Shown: positions 8,446 to 18,121 of the stretch, in pieces
Position numbering within the stretch: position 1 is the stretch's first letter
Layout: each line of letters opens with the position of its first letter
NCBI GenBank assembly: GCA_029857955.1
Contig: JAOUFY010000022.1
Span: 1-41,891, forward strand
Direction: 5' to 3'
From: Spirochaetia bacterium
GTDB lineage: Bacteria > Spirochaetota > Leptospiria > Turneriellales > JAOUFE01
DNA length: 41,891 bases
Notes under the pieces: model-generated
Database searches by the model: none
What the model was told of the DNA's origin: nothing
Seen by the model: only the letters and a program-made list of their open reading frames with translations
Translations under genes and position numbers: made by a program

Positions 8446-9332
8446 AATATAACCTTTTCAATTTCTAAATATTTGTTTTTTGTTTTTTCAATAAGTTCGT
8501 CTGGTATCGAAGGCGGCGGTGGATTTTTGTCCCACTTTAATGTATTTAAATAGTCGCGTACAATTTGTTTGTCCATACTGGGTATGGGGAGATTATTTTT
8601 TATGGCCTCTTCGTATTCAACCTGTCTCCAATATCGTGAAGAATCAGGCGTTAGTACTTCATCTATTAAAATAATTTCATTTTCGCCATTATTATCTTCA
8701 ATACCAAATTCAAACTTGGTATCAGCTAGTATAATACCTTTTTCTGATAATTTTTGAGATGCAAATGTAAAAATCTCAAGACTTTTATCTCTTAATTTTT
8801 CTGATAAATCCTGACCGAGACTTTGTTCCATCTCTTTATAGGTGATATTTATATCATGCCCTGTATCGGCCTTTGTACTTGGAGTAAATATTGGCCAGGG
8901 TAACTTGCTGCCCTGCATTAATCCGGATGGTAAAAATTCGCCGCTTACCATACCGGTTTCTTTATATTCGGCATAAGCGCTGCCCATTAAATAACCGCGT
9001 ACAATACATTCAAAATCTATTCGTTTACATTTTTTTACCATTGTAGTTCGTTCTGAAAGCATTTCTGCCTGTGATGCAAATGAAGACGGCATTTTACGAA
9101 CATCAGTTTCCAAAATATGGTTTTTTACAGGTAAAATTGAAAACCAGTGATTTGAAATTCGTGTCAAGATTTTTCCACGATCCGGAATTCCTTCGTTAAA
9201 GACCACATCAAAGGCTGATAAACGATCGCTGGTTACCATGACCATTTTGTCGCCAAGGTCATATAAATCACGAACTTTTCCCCTGTAAAAAGGTTGAGCG
9301 CCTGGAATGTTTATTTTAGTTAATGCGTTCAT
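8424..9332 (-). CDS. purC: SAICAR synthetase
   Basis: A 302-residue phosphoribosylaminoimidazole-succinocarboxamide synthase of the longer, roughly 300-residue class. Motifs are 'FYRGKVRDLYDLGDKMVMVTSDRLSAFDVVF', 'CIVRGYLMGSAYAEYKETG', 'FTPSTKADTGHDINI' and 'LIDEVLTPDSSRYW'. The frame is open to 9392, but the ATG at 9332, preceded by GGA about 6 nt upstream, matches the family N-terminus (MNALTKINIPGAQPFYRGK). It is first gene of the purC-purS-purQ-rsgA operon and is transcribed divergently from pssA. Confidence 0.96.
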   Translation of the reverse strand: MNALTKINIPGAQPFYRGKVRDLYDLGDKMVMVTSDRLSAFDVVFNEGIPDRGKILTRISNHWFSILPVKNHILETDVRKMPSSFASQAEMLSERTTMVKKCKRIDFECIVRGYLMGSAYAEYKETGMVSGEFLPSGLMQGSKLPWPIFTPSTKADTGHDINITYKEMEQSLGQDLSEKLRDKSLEIFTFASQKLSEKGIILADTKFEFGIEDNNGENEIILIDEVLTPDSSRYWRQVEYEEAIKNNLPIPSMDKQIVRDYLNTLKWDKNPPPPSIPDELIEKTKNKYLEIEKVILCITREK

Positions 9333-9441
9333 ATATAATCCATTTAATTTAAGATTGTGTGGATGTGTTTCGTAAAAAACACTTGCCTGCAAGAGTAAAA
9401 TGAATCTTGATTAAAATATTAAATATCATTAGACTCAGGAT

Positions 9442-9470
9442 TTGAATCCATGCCATAATTAAATTATGTA
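9442..9470 (+). promoter_or_regulatory. Candidate promoter for pssA
   Basis: TTGAAT (9442-9447), a 17-nt spacer and TATGTA (9465-9470) lie in the 150-bp divergent purC/pssA gap. A start of transcription near 9477 would leave almost no leader for the TTG at 9484 but about 43 nt for the ATG at 9520. No recognisable PurR-type box or riboswitch was seen in the gap. Confidence 0.4.
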
Positions 9471-9519
9471 AAATAAAAAATGATTGTCAACGATTAAAAC
9501 AGAAAATATTCAACCTTGT

Positions 9520-10341
9520 ATGATTATAAAAGCGTGGATTCCAAATGCAATGTCTCTTAGCAATTTAGCGCTTGGTTTTCTTTCCATTTTACTCTGCGGC
9601 CATGCCGCTGCACCCTTAAAATACCCAGTTGAAAATATTTATTTTATCAGCAGTCTTTTGATATTGAGCGCTGTTTTTGTAGATGGGTTTGATGGTATGG
9701 TCGCCAGATGGTTACATGTAGAAAGTCCAATTGGTAAGCAGCTTGACTCTTTGGCAGATCTTACTACTTTTGGAATAGCTCCAGGAGTGCTTATTTATAC
9801 AATGTTTCTGCATGATATTCAAACTTCTGTTAATTTTTTTGAGCTTCCTTTAATTAGCGTAATTATAGCATCTATATATCCAATTAGCGCAGCTTTCAGG
9901 CTTGCCAGATTTAATGTAGACAGTCGACCAGAAAGCTTTGTTGGTCTACCATCCCCAATTGCAGGTGCAACTTTAGCTTTAATTGGAATTGTTTATAAAG
10001 TATACCCTTTGCCGGCGTTACCTGTGATAATATTATATCTTATTTTGGCAATTTTAATGTCCAGCAATATACGATACAGCAAACCACAGATACAATTTAA
10101 ACAACATTTTACAATCTTTAGATTAATTTTCCTTTTTACTGCACTATTTTCAGCAATGTATTATTTCAGCTGGTACCTCACAATTTTAATGTGTTTATTG
10201 TTTTATATTTCATCAGGAATACTTGTCTTGTTTTTACATGTTTTGCAAAAAGCAAAATTTGTTTTTGGAAAATTACAGCCAGTACGCGCTGAAGGGAAGT
10301 TAAAAAATCTAAATAATAAACGAAATAAAGAAAACTATTAG
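9520..10341 (+). CDS. pssA: CDP-diacylglycerol-serine O-phosphatidyltransferase
   Basis: A 273-residue integral membrane CDP-alcohol phosphatidyltransferase making phosphatidylserine. The signature D-G-x2-A-R-x8-G-x3-D-x3-D is complete in 'DGMVARWLHVESPIGKQLDSLAD'-type sequence, followed by 'GLPSPIAGATL', typical of PssA. About seven or eight hydrophobic segments are visible. The frame extends to a TTG at 9484. I prefer the ATG at 9520 because PssA proteins normally begin just before the 'IPNxxxxxNLxxGF' motif and because of the promoter position; neither start has a clear ribosome binding site. It begins a plus-strand lipid/envelope cluster ending with lpxD. Confidence 0.9.
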   Translation: MIIKAWIPNAMSLSNLALGFLSILLCGHAAAPLKYPVENIYFISSLLILSAVFVDGFDGMVARWLHVESPIGKQLDSLADLTTFGIAPGVLIYTMFLHDIQTSVNFFELPLISVIIASIYPISAAFRLARFNVDSRPESFVGLPSPIAGATLALIGIVYKVYPLPALPVIILYLILAILMSSNIRYSKPQIQFKQHFTIFRLIFLFTALFSAMYYFSWYLTILMCLLFYISSGILVLFLHVLQKAKFVFGKLQPVRAEGKLKNLNNKRNKENY

Positions 10342-10469
10342 TTTTTTATAGAAATTATTATATTTTATGTTATAAAATGAAATCATAAAATTTTAAAACT
10401 ACAGATTATTAAAAATGTCATATTTTATTTACTTTTCAGTTAGTTTTTTTTTTGAGAAGATACCATACA

Positions 10470-11282
10470 ATGGGTGTAAAAATTAAAACCGTATTACTTT
10501 TATTAACTTTTTTTTTATTTAATCAATTTTCAATGATTCAAGCTGAAGAATCAGTTGAACTAAAAGAAAATGATAATTTTAAAGTCAAAACAGAAAAAAA
10601 TAGTAACAAAACAGATATAAATGTTAAATCTGAATCTGATACAAATAAAAAATCGGCCAACGAAGTAGAATCTGAATCCATTCATAAATCCGGTAAATTA
10701 GAAGATACATCTGAAAAAAAAATAGAAAAAACTACAAGTAAAAATAAAACAAAAACTAAAACAAATGGTAATATTTTAAAAAATCCCGGTTTAATGCAGG
10801 AGTTTAAAGATGTCAATTATGATGATAGTCCAACAGATCGTGTGGCTGATTACTTGTTTTATGGATTATTAACCGGCGGAATCATGGGTATGGGTGGAGG
10901 TCTTGCATTTTACACAACAAGTAATAATTTAACGCCTCTTTACATTTCAGCAGGAGGCGTAGGAGCCGCCGGAGCTGTAACAGGTGTGATTGTTGCCTTG
11001 ATTGAAAACTCAGTTCATAACCCGCTTATTGGCAGCGATCTTTTAAAATACACCTGGTATGGCGTTGTTGGCGGCGCAATGATTGGTGGTTTGGCAGGTT
11101 TAATCCCCTATTCTACTACTAAAAATATAAATAGCATTTTAAACGGAATTGGTTATGGCTCCTATGCAGGTATTGGAGTTGGTATGGCGTTATTTTTTGT
11201 TCTTCCTAAATCTACATTGAAAAATATAATCATCGATATAAACCCTGTCGAATCAAGAATTGGTTATAAAATTTCATTTTAA
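10470..11282 (+). CDS. Secreted glycine-rich protein of unknown function
   Basis: A 270-residue protein that I do not recognise. An N-terminal signal peptide, '[24 protein letters not shown]', is followed by about 90 residues of low-complexity K/E/S/N/T sequence. The C-terminal half has repeated small-residue hydrophobic segments: '[17 protein letters not shown]', '[20 protein letters not shown]', '[18 protein letters not shown]' and '[18 protein letters not shown]'. These look like glycine-zipper membrane helices. The frame is open to a TTG at 10452, but the ATG at 10470 gives the better signal peptide. It ends 1 nt before lpxD, so the two are probably co-translated, which hints at an envelope role. 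Function unknown. Confidence 0.75.
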   Translation: MGVKIKTVLLLLTFFLFNQFSMIQAEESVELKENDNFKVKTEKNSNKTDINVKSESDTNKKSANEVESESIHKSGKLEDTSEKKIEKTTSKNKTKTKTNGNILKNPGLMQEFKDVNYDDSPTDRVADYLFYGLLTGGIMGMGGGLAFYTTSNNLTPLYISAGGVGAAGAVTGVIVALIENSVHNPLIGSDLLKYTWYGVVGGAMIGGLAGLIPYSTTKNINSILNGIGYGSYAGIGVGMALFFVLPKSTLKNIIIDINPVESRIGYKISF

Positions 11283-11283
11283 A

Positions 11284-12324
11284 ATGAATCGTCACATTAA
11301 GACCAATATTCAACTAAATGAACTGGCTAAAATTCTACAATGTGAATTTAAAGGTAATCCGGAAACTTTAATTGAACACATTGGTGATTTTAATAATCTC
11401 GATCAAAACAATTTAAGTTTTCAAAATAACTGTATTTATTATGTAAAATCTGAAAAACTTTTGCTTTCACAGTTAAATATTAACCCAAATAGTATCATAC
11501 TTGGCGATAAAAATGTTTCAGTTCACTTCTCTCACGCAATCATGACAGGCGATAATCCACGTCTGGATTTTATCAAGTTACTTGAATACTTTAACTTAAA
11601 TATTTCAAACCTTGTTAATCAAGGTATTTTCATTCATCCGACAGCTAAAATCGGTAATAATACGACGATTGCACCAGGTGTTTATATTGGAGAAGGCGTA
11701 ATTATAGAAGAAAACTGTATTTTATACGCAAATGCTGTGATTGAACCTTTCACCAAAATTTCTAAAAACTCTACAATACACTCTGGAGTATTTATTGGCC
11801 GACATAGCATTATTGGCAGTCACTGTATAGTTTATCCAAACGCGGTAATTGGCGCTGACGGATTTGGTTATATCGATGAAAATGGTAGACGTTATAAAAT
11901 TCCACAAATTGGAAACGTTGTTCTTGGCGATTTTGTGGAAGTAGGCGCTTGCACGACAATAGACAGATCAACCATTGAATCCACAGTGATCGGAGATTAT
12001 ACAAAAATAGACAATCAAGTTCAAATAGCCCACAATTGCATCATTGGAAAAAATGTTTATATTGCCGGAAAAGCTTCCCTTGCAGGTTCAGTTAAAGTAC
12101 GTGATAATGCCATTCTCGCCGGTGGATGTGGAATTCGCGACCACGTTAACATTGCTGAAGGTAGCATCATTCTCGCTTTTACTGGAATTGAAGAAGATAC
12201 ATTGCCGCATCATACTTACTTTGGAATTCCTGGCAGAAAAGTTCGAGAGATGCACAGAATTAATTCTGCTCTCACTTACTTACCTGACCTCGTAAAAGCT
12301 TCTAAAGTAAAAATGAATAAATAA
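11284..12324 (+). CDS. lpxD: UDP-3-O-acylglucosamine N-acyltransferase
   Basis: A 346-residue LpxD that adds the N-linked acyl chain in lipid A synthesis. The N-terminal uridine-binding domain is followed by a left-handed beta-helix of hexapeptide repeats (for example '[20 protein letters not shown]'), the conserved '[21 protein letters not shown]' loop and the catalytic His in '[13 protein letters not shown]'. The frame extends upstream to a TTG at 11260 inside the previous gene; the ATG at 11284, immediately after that gene's stop, fits the family. It shows that this organism makes lipid A. Other lpx genes are not in the window. Confidence 0.97.
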   Translation: MNRHIKTNIQLNELAKILQCEFKGNPETLIEHIGDFNNLDQNNLSFQNNCIYYVKSEKLLLSQLNINPNSIILGDKNVSVHFSHAIMTGDNPRLDFIKLLEYFNLNISNLVNQGIFIHPTAKIGNNTTIAPGVYIGEGVIIEENCILYANAVIEPFTKISKNSTIHSGVFIGRHSIIGSHCIVYPNAVIGADGFGYIDENGRRYKIPQIGNVVLGDFVEVGACTTIDRSTIESTVIGDYTKIDNQVQIAHNCIIGKNVYIAGKASLAGSVKVRDNAILAGGCGIRDHVNIAEGSIILAFTGIEEDTLPHHTYFGIPGRKVREMHRINSALTYLPDLVKASKVKMNK

Positions 12325-12345
12325 GTTACACAATATTTTACTAAA

Positions 12346-12777
12346 ATGGGACGAATTCTAGCCATAGATTACGGTCGAAAAAAAATTGGAATGGCTGTCA
12401 CCGATGAAAGTCAGCTTGTGATTTCAAGCCTGGACCAAATCATCAACGATTCCAGTTTGTGGAATTCAATTTCAGATATTCTTAAAGAATATAATCCAGA
12501 TATAATCATTCTAGGTTTTCCATATGCTTATTTGGAACAACAAACAAATCTGCAGAAAGAAATACTTACATTTAAAAACAAATTGGCTTCGATGGGTTCT
12601 TTTAACATTATCCTTCAAGACGAAAGTTACACTTCAAGAGAGGCGGGACAAATTTATGTTAAAAACAAAGGTGGTAAAAAAACAAGTCCTAAAAAATATA
12701 AAGAACGAAAACAAAAAATTGATTCGCTTGCCGCACATTTGTTACTGAGAACCTATTTACAATTTCCGGTTGAATAA
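12346..12777 (+). CDS. ruvX: YqgF/RuvX RNase H-fold protein
   Basis: A 143-residue RNase H-like protein known as Holliday-junction resolvase-like YqgF, also implicated in pre-16S rRNA 5'-end maturation. The start 'GRILAIDYGRKKIGMAVTD' carries the first acidic active-site residue, 'DIIILGFPY' the central strand, and 'QDESYTSREA' plus 'KIDSLAAHLLLRTYL' the later ones. The family's 'vGLP' motif appears as 'LGFP'. It follows lpxD by 21 nt and runs convergently into the GGDEF gene with 7 nt between the stops. Confidence 0.93.
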   Translation: MGRILAIDYGRKKIGMAVTDESQLVISSLDQIINDSSLWNSISDILKEYNPDIIILGFPYAYLEQQTNLQKEILTFKNKLASMGSFNIILQDESYTSREAGQIYVKNKGGKKTSPKKYKERKQKIDSLAAHLLLRTYLQFPVE

Positions 12778-12784
12778 ATTGCTT

Positions 12785-13705
12785 TTATTTAACTTTAAAC
12801 AATCCTGAACAAATTCTGTTTCGTCCAGATTCTTTTGCTTTGTATAGAAGTTGGTCTGCTCTAACAAGAAAATCAGAAAATAGCATATTTTCGTCAATAA
12901 AATCCATTGTTACACAGCCAAGAGAAATTGTAACTATGTCTGATACTGTTGATTTTTTATGCGGTATACCTAGTTTTTTAATATTCTTTAAAATAGTTTT
13001 AGATATAAAAATAGCATCTTTTTGATCGGAATCGGGTAGAAGGCATACAAACTCTTCTCCTCCAAAGCGAGCAGCTATACCGGTAGTTCCTTGAAATACA
13101 TTGTCTATTGCAAGGGCAACTGACTTTAGACAAATATCTCCTTCTAAATGTCCATAATGATCGTTATACTTTTTAAAAAAATCAATATCAATCATGAGTA
13201 ATGATAATTTTGTATTTTCTCGTGCAGCTTTCAGAAATTCTTTTTTTATGGTTTCTTCAAATTTTCTTTTATTAAACAAACCTGTTAATCCGTCACGCAT
13301 GGATAATTCTTTCAGTGTATCCTGATAGTTTTTTAGTTTTAAATGATTTTTTATTCTGGATTTTATTATAGCATGACTAAATGGTTTCGTAACATAATCA
13401 ATTGCACCTGCCTGAAGACCTTCTTCTTCAGCTTCAGGATCACATTTTGAAGTTACAAATATCACAGGTATATTTACTGTTTCAGGATCATCTTTTAAAA
13501 TTTTGCAGACTTCATAACCATTTAATTCCGGCATTTCTACATCAAGAAGGATTAAATCAATATTGTATTTCTTTGCGATATCAAAAGTTTTTTTACTTTC
13601 TTTCGATGTATAAATTGTGTAACTGCCTGATAAAAACATTGTTAAAATTTCAATATTTGTCGATGAATCATCTACAATTAATATTTTGTCTTTTTTATTA
13701 ATCAT
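12785..13705 (-). CDS. Response regulator with diguanylate cyclase (GGDEF) output
   Basis: A 306-residue two-domain signalling protein. Its receiver domain has the acidic pair in 'ILIVDDSSTN', the phospho-acceptor Asp in 'IDLILLDVEMPELNGYEVC', Thr/Ser in 'VIFVTSK' and Lys in 'DYVTKPF'. After a short helical linker, 'LSMRDGLTGLFNKRKFEE' begins the GGDEF domain, with the active site 'ARFGGEEF', so it should make c-di-GMP when phosphorylated. The inhibitory I-site RxxD is replaced by G-T-T-G ahead of the active site. The frame is open to 13741; I chose the ATG at 13705 just before the receiver domain, with 13717 an alternative. No cognate kinase is adjacent. Confidence 0.92.
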   Translation of the reverse strand: MINKKDKILIVDDSSTNIEILTMFLSGSYTIYTSKESKKTFDIAKKYNIDLILLDVEMPELNGYEVCKILKDDPETVNIPVIFVTSKCDPEAEEEGLQAGAIDYVTKPFSHAIIKSRIKNHLKLKNYQDTLKELSMRDGLTGLFNKRKFEETIKKEFLKAARENTKLSLLMIDIDFFKKYNDHYGHLEGDICLKSVALAIDNVFQGTTGIAARFGGEEFVCLLPDSDQKDAIFISKTILKNIKKLGIPHKKSTVSDIVTISLGCVTMDFIDENMLFSDFLVRADQLLYKAKESGRNRICSGLFKVK

Positions 13706-13793
13706 ACCGTTTAACATTAATAATTTTAAATAAATTGGCAATAATAAATGAAATATTTATAACTTAATGATCAATATTTTTTAATCTTTCTTT

Positions 13794-13871
13794 GGGGGGT
13801 GCCGCAGGACGGAAACGGCCGAAGGCAGGGGGTGCATGTAATTTCCACTTCTATTATTTTCATTGCCCCCC
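13794..13871 (-). repeat. GC-rich double-hairpin element, copy 3 (downstream of rbfA)
   Basis: In an otherwise AT-rich 190-bp gap there is GGGGGG followed by TGCC (13800-13803) pairing with GGCA (13824-13827), with GCCG/CGGC as an alternative inner stem. Next comes AGGGGGTGCATG (13827-13838), which pairs imperfectly with CATTGCCCCCCT (13861-13872) across a 22-nt AT-rich loop. The order of blocks and the orientation relative to the upstream operon match the copies at 6479 and 25769, though the sequence is more diverged. It lies 60 nt past the rbfA stop. Confidence 0.55.
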
Positions 13872-13931
13872 TTTTATTGAATAATAAGTTATGAGCATCT
13901 TTTAAATATGTAGATGTATGATATAAAAAAG

Positions 13932-14270
13932 CTATTTATCACCGTCTAATAGACTATTTATTTTTTCCATTTTTTCATAGGAAGTATCAAGAATAAATCG
14001 AATTTCAGGTGCATTCCTTAAACCCATGCTTTTACCGATTAAATTTCTAAAAAATCCTGCTGCTCGATTTAATGAATTAATTGATTTGCCATTATCGTTT
14101 TCACTGTCAAAAACTGATACAGAAATATCTGCATGACTTCCATCAATTGACAATTCGCACGAAGTGTATGTCACCAAACCTATTTCTACGTTTTTTAACT
14201 TTCGGTATGTAATTTCAGCTGCAAGTCGTAAAATTTGTTTTTCTGTTTTCTTTCGCTTGGTTTCATTCAT
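13932..14270 (-). CDS. rbfA: 30S ribosome-binding factor A
   Basis: A 112-residue RbfA, a KH-fold protein that binds immature 30S subunits and helps 16S 5'-end maturation and cold adaptation. Typical features are 'KKTEKQILRLAAEITYRKL', 'GLVTYTSCELSIDGSHADISVSVF' and 'GFFRNLIGKSMGLRNAPEIRFILDTSYEKMEKINSLL'. It is last in rimP-nusA-infB-rbfA and starts 16 nt after the infB stop. truB, ribF or rpsO, common followers elsewhere, are absent here. Confidence 0.95.
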   Translation of the reverse strand: MNETKRKKTEKQILRLAAEITYRKLKNVEIGLVTYTSCELSIDGSHADISVSVFDSENDNGKSINSLNRAAGFFRNLIGKSMGLRNAPEIRFILDTSYEKMEKINSLLDGDK

Positions 14271-14286
14271 CAGGTTTTATCTTGTA

Positions 14287-16506
14287 TCACTCCACATCTG
14301 TTGAACTGGAAGCAGCAGCTTTTTTATCTTGCTTTTCTTTTTGAACAGCATCTTCATGTGTTCTTTCTTTTGACTGACTTTCGTAAGCTTCAATAATATC
14401 GCCAGGCTCCATATCATTGAAACCTTCCAGCATAATTCCACATTCAAAACCATCTTTAACTTCATTTACGTCGTCTTTAAATCTTTTTAAACTTTTTATG
14501 CCGCCGTGAAAAACTTCAACACCTTTCCTGGTTACACGTACCTTGCTGTTTCTTTTTATAAATCCTGACTTAACCATACAACCTGCAACAGTACCTAGAG
14601 CTGAAATTTTATAACATTCTCTAACTTCCATATCGCCGGTAACTACCTGGGTAATTTCAGGCGCCAACATACCAGTTAATGCTGATTTAATATCATCAAT
14701 TACCTGATAAATGATATTGTAATGTTTAATTTCAACGCCTTCTCTGTCTGCTATTTCGCGTACTCTGGCATTTGCCTTGGTATTAAATGCAATGATCATG
14801 GCTTTGCCTGCCGAGGCAAGCATTACATCAGATTCAGAAATTTCACCAGTTGCGCCGAAAATTACCTGTACACGAACATCGGGTATCGATAATTTTTCAA
14901 GAGACTCTTGAATTGCCTCTACAGAACCTCTCACGTCAGCTTTAATGATAATCTTTAAAGCGTTTACATTTCCGTCAATGATCATTTGGTTTAAATTTTC
15001 AAGCTTGACTTTTTTAATTTTTTGCGCCTGCTGCTGTCGATTTAAATCTTGACGTTTTTCCATGATAACTTTTGCTTCTTTTTCTGAATCCATCTCATGA
15101 AATGGATCTCCCGCATTGGGAACACCGTTTAAACCGAGAATAACAACCGGGGTTGCCGGGCCGGCTTCAGTGATTTTTTGTCCTCTGTCATTGAACATGG
15201 CTCGTATACGACCACTTTCCATACCTACAATAAAAGAGTTAGTTTGCTTTAACGTACCATTGGATATAAGAATAGTAGCTACTGGTCCGCGACCCTGGTC
15301 AAGCATCGCTTCAATAACGGTGCCGACGGCTTTTTTATTCGGATTTGCTTTTAACTGCAACATCTCAGCAGTTGTTAAAATCACATCTTCAAGTTTATCA
15401 AGGTTTGTACCTTTTAAGGCTGAAATATGAACAACGGGTGTTGTACCGCCCCACTCTTCTGGAACTAATTGATACTGTGTTAATTGCTGAAGAATTCGTT
15501 CTGGATTAGCAGAAGGTAAATCAATTTTATTTACCGCAACAATTATAGGAACGTTGGCATCCTGAGCGTGTTTAATTGCTTCAATAGTTTGAGGCATAAC
15601 ACCATCATCTGCTGCTACAACTAAAATTACAATGTCGGTTACATGTGCACCTCTTGCTCTCATCGCAGTAAAAGCAGCATGTCCTGGCGTATCTAAAAAT
15701 GTAATTTTACCGCGAGCTGTTTGCACCTGATAAGCTCCGATATGTTGTGTAATACCTCCGGCTTCCTGTGAAACAATATCTGTTTTACGCAATGCGTCCA
15801 AAAGCCTTGTCTTGCCATGATCTACGTGCCCCATCACTGTAACTACGGGCGGTCTGGGCTGTAATTCGTCTTCTTTATCAACTTCCTCTTCAATTAAAGT
15901 TTCTTCATACAAAGACACCAATTGTACTCGACATCCGTATTCAGCAGCAACGAGAGTTGCCGTTTCAGCATCTATTGATTGCGTAATCGTAGCCATAACA
16001 CCCATGTGCATTAATTTGGCAATTATGTTCGATGTTTTTATATTAAGTTTTCTTGCCAATTCCCCGACTTGTATGTATTCTGTAATTTTTATTTCTTTTG
16101 GTACTGACGATGAAAGAACACCTTCTGTAGGACCCGTTGAACCTTTTCCATGAGTTTGTTGCTTCATGAAGAATTTTTTATGTTCTTCATTCTTTAATAT
16201 ATCTTCTCTAAACTGATATTTATTTCTATCACTTTTTTCTTTTTCTCTGGCAGCTTTAGCCTGAGATGTTTCAGGTACAACAGCATCTTTGTTTTCTTCA
16301 ATAACTGTTGGCGCAACTGGTGGAAATATTCCTGTATCTGGAGTGTTATTTTTCTGAATAACTGCTGGAGCAGCTTGAATTTTGGCATTTTTCTTTATTT
16401 CTGCCTCTTTTTCTCGCTTTTGACGATTTATTTTTTCAGCAATAGTTTCGCCGCCGCCAGTTTTTTTTATAATTAACTTTTTCTTTTTTTTAAATTCTTC
16501 AGACAT
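14287..16506 (-). CDS. infB: Translation initiation factor IF-2
   Basis: A 739-residue IF-2, which brings initiator tRNA to the 30S subunit. A lysine-rich, alanine/proline-containing N-terminal region (1-135) is followed by an IF2-N module, '[26 protein letters not shown]', and then the GTPase: G1 'GHVDHGKT' (226-233), G2-region '[12 protein letters not shown]', G3 'DTPGHAAF' (272-279) and G4 'NKID' (326-329). Domains II-IV follow, including '[21 protein letters not shown]' and the C-terminal fMet-tRNA-binding barrel. It is compact compared with enterobacterial IF-2. It starts 9 nt after nusA; AAGAG precedes the ATG. Confidence 0.98.
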   Translation of the reverse strand: MSEEFKKKKKLIIKKTGGGETIAEKINRQKREKEAEIKKNAKIQAAPAVIQKNNTPDTGIFPPVAPTVIEENKDAVVPETSQAKAAREKEKSDRNKYQFREDILKNEEHKKFFMKQQTHGKGSTGPTEGVLSSSVPKEIKITEYIQVGELARKLNIKTSNIIAKLMHMGVMATITQSIDAETATLVAAEYGCRVQLVSLYEETLIEEEVDKEDELQPRPPVVTVMGHVDHGKTRLLDALRKTDIVSQEAGGITQHIGAYQVQTARGKITFLDTPGHAAFTAMRARGAHVTDIVILVVAADDGVMPQTIEAIKHAQDANVPIIVAVNKIDLPSANPERILQQLTQYQLVPEEWGGTTPVVHISALKGTNLDKLEDVILTTAEMLQLKANPNKKAVGTVIEAMLDQGRGPVATILISNGTLKQTNSFIVGMESGRIRAMFNDRGQKITEAGPATPVVILGLNGVPNAGDPFHEMDSEKEAKVIMEKRQDLNRQQQAQKIKKVKLENLNQMIIDGNVNALKIIIKADVRGSVEAIQESLEKLSIPDVRVQVIFGATGEISESDVMLASAGKAMIIAFNTKANARVREIADREGVEIKHYNIIYQVIDDIKSALTGMLAPEITQVVTGDMEVRECYKISALGTVAGCMVKSGFIKRNSKVRVTRKGVEVFHGGIKSLKRFKDDVNEVKDGFECGIMLEGFNDMEPGDIIEAYESQSKERTHEDAVQKEKQDKKAAASSSTDVE

Positions 16507-16515
16507 TAATATCTC

Positions 16516-17940
16516 TTATGGTTTATTTTCCGTGCTCTCCACAGATTGTTCATCATCGTTCTTTTCTTCAATTTCTTCGTCGTCGTCGTCGTCGGCGGCG
16601 TCGTCAGTTTCTTCAAACTCTACGTTTTCAGAGATAATTTCCATTATTTTTTTAGCTGTAGCTTCTCCTATACCTTCTATACCGACAAGATCTTCCTCTT
16701 CAAGATTAATCAAATCTTCAAGATAACGGATATTCGAATCACCAAGAATTTTACACATACGACGCGTTAAACCAGGCAAATCCGTTAATGGAGTTCCAGT
16801 ATGAGTTTCTTCCGCCTTAACAGCAAACAAATCATCGAGTCTTCCACGGGCCTCGGGTGAAGCCATTTCTGTTGAAAACTGTGATTCACTTTTTACATCA
16901 ATTTTAAAACCAGTTATAGATGAAGCCAATTTCACATTTGAACCATCTTTCCCGATGGCAAGAGATAAATCCTTGTCCGATACAACGGCAAGTGCTTCTT
17001 TATTATTAAAATCAACTTTAACCAGAGTCGGAGCGACTGGAGACAGTGCATTATTAATAAAATCTTTTGAATTTTCAGAAAATTCTACAATATCAATTCT
17101 TTCATTGCCTAGCTCTCTAACTATAGCCTGAATACGAACCCCTCTTACCCCGACGCATGCCCCGACTGGATCTACATCTCGTCTCTGTGAACTTACAACT
17201 ACCTTTGTTCGAATGCCGGGTATTCTTCCAATTTTTACTATGTTTACAATTCCATCATATATTTCTGGCACTTCCATTTCAAAAAGTTTTTGAACAAACT
17301 TTTTATCTGCCCTGCTTACAAGAACTTTTAACATATGAGTTTTAGGATCTTCTTCTATTGTATGTAAAACAACTTTTATTTTATCTTCTACCCTGTATCT
17401 TTCGCCAGGAATTTGAAATTTTACCGGCATAATGGCTTCTACTTTACCTAAATCAATGTATACTGTATCACCTTTTTTTCTTAAAATATATCCGTTTATC
17501 AACTCACCCAGTTTATGGATGTATTCATTTCGTATTCTATTTTGTTCAAGATATCTCAGCTTTTGAGCGACGACCTGCATAGCAGATTGAACGGATATAC
17601 GACCAAACTCATCAGGACTTTCCGATATTTCAATTTCATCACCCACTTGAACATCTGGATTGATTTTACGAGCATCTTCAAGTCCAACCTGCATACCTGA
17701 CATTATGACATCATCAACAACTCTACGTTTTGCAATTATAAATATTCGTTCATTTTCTTTGTCAATAACAACTCTTACATTTTCACTGGTTTTATATTTT
17801 CTTTTGTAAGCTGCAATCATACCAATTTCAATGATTGATAAAACCTCATCTCTATCAAAACCTTTATCAGATACAATTTGTTGTACGGCATCAAAAATAT
17901 TTTTTGTTAAATCCCCTGTCGCCGCTTTTATTCTAGCCAT
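16516..17940 (-). CDS. nusA: Transcription termination/antitermination factor NusA
   Basis: A 474-residue NusA that binds RNA polymerase and nascent RNA. The N-terminal domain is 'LSIIEIGMIAAYKRKYKTSENVRVVID'. It is followed by an S1 domain ('ELINGYILRKKGDTVYIDLGKVEAIMP') and two KH domains ('VGACVGVRGVRIQAIVRELGNERIDIVEFS' and 'LAIGKDGSNVKLASSITGFKIDVKSES'). A single helix-hairpin-helix-like segment, 'LVGIEGIGEATAKKIMEII', precedes a very acidic tail rich in D and E. The ATG at 17940 has an AGAGGA ribosome binding site. It is separated from rimP by a structured 181-nt spacer, unusually long for this operon. Confidence 0.98.
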   Translation of the reverse strand: MARIKAATGDLTKNIFDAVQQIVSDKGFDRDEVLSIIEIGMIAAYKRKYKTSENVRVVIDKENERIFIIAKRRVVDDVIMSGMQVGLEDARKINPDVQVGDEIEISESPDEFGRISVQSAMQVVAQKLRYLEQNRIRNEYIHKLGELINGYILRKKGDTVYIDLGKVEAIMPVKFQIPGERYRVEDKIKVVLHTIEEDPKTHMLKVLVSRADKKFVQKLFEMEVPEIYDGIVNIVKIGRIPGIRTKVVVSSQRRDVDPVGACVGVRGVRIQAIVRELGNERIDIVEFSENSKDFINNALSPVAPTLVKVDFNNKEALAVVSDKDLSLAIGKDGSNVKLASSITGFKIDVKSESQFSTEMASPEARGRLDDLFAVKAEETHTGTPLTDLPGLTRRMCKILGDSNIRYLEDLINLEEEDLVGIEGIGEATAKKIMEIISENVEFEETDDAADDDDDEEIEEKNDDEQSVESTENKP

Positions 17941-17988
17941 AATGTCCTCTTAAAATTACAATATATTTCTTTAAACTATTTTAATAAT

Positions 17989-18014
17989 CTCGTCTGCTGC
18001 TTAGCAGATTCGAG
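17989..18014 (-). repeat. Hairpin in the rimP-nusA spacer
   Basis: ctcgtctgct (17989-17998) pairs with agcagattcgag (18003-18014) around a GCTT loop, interrupted only by a TT bulge on one side. It lies about 50 nt upstream of the nusA start codon in the transcript. No U run follows, so it is not an intrinsic terminator. It may be a processing site or a NusA/ribosome-responsive leader element; nothing more can be said from sequence. Confidence 0.5.
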
Positions 18015-18121
18015 TTAAACACCCAAATCATTTAATCTTTCATCTATCGACCCACTGGGTACTGACTTTAAAATGATACCTGTGCATCACTGTTAACTAT
18101 AGGATAAATTTTTATCTAAAT

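Noticed and set aside
9333-9519. Purine riboswitch or PurR box in the purC/pssA gap
   Set aside because: No conserved riboswitch core or operator palindrome could be recognised.
16532-16770. Plus-strand serine-rich and phenylalanine/valine-rich frames
   Set aside because: Shadows of the acidic, GAN/GAT-repeat-rich C-terminus of nusA.
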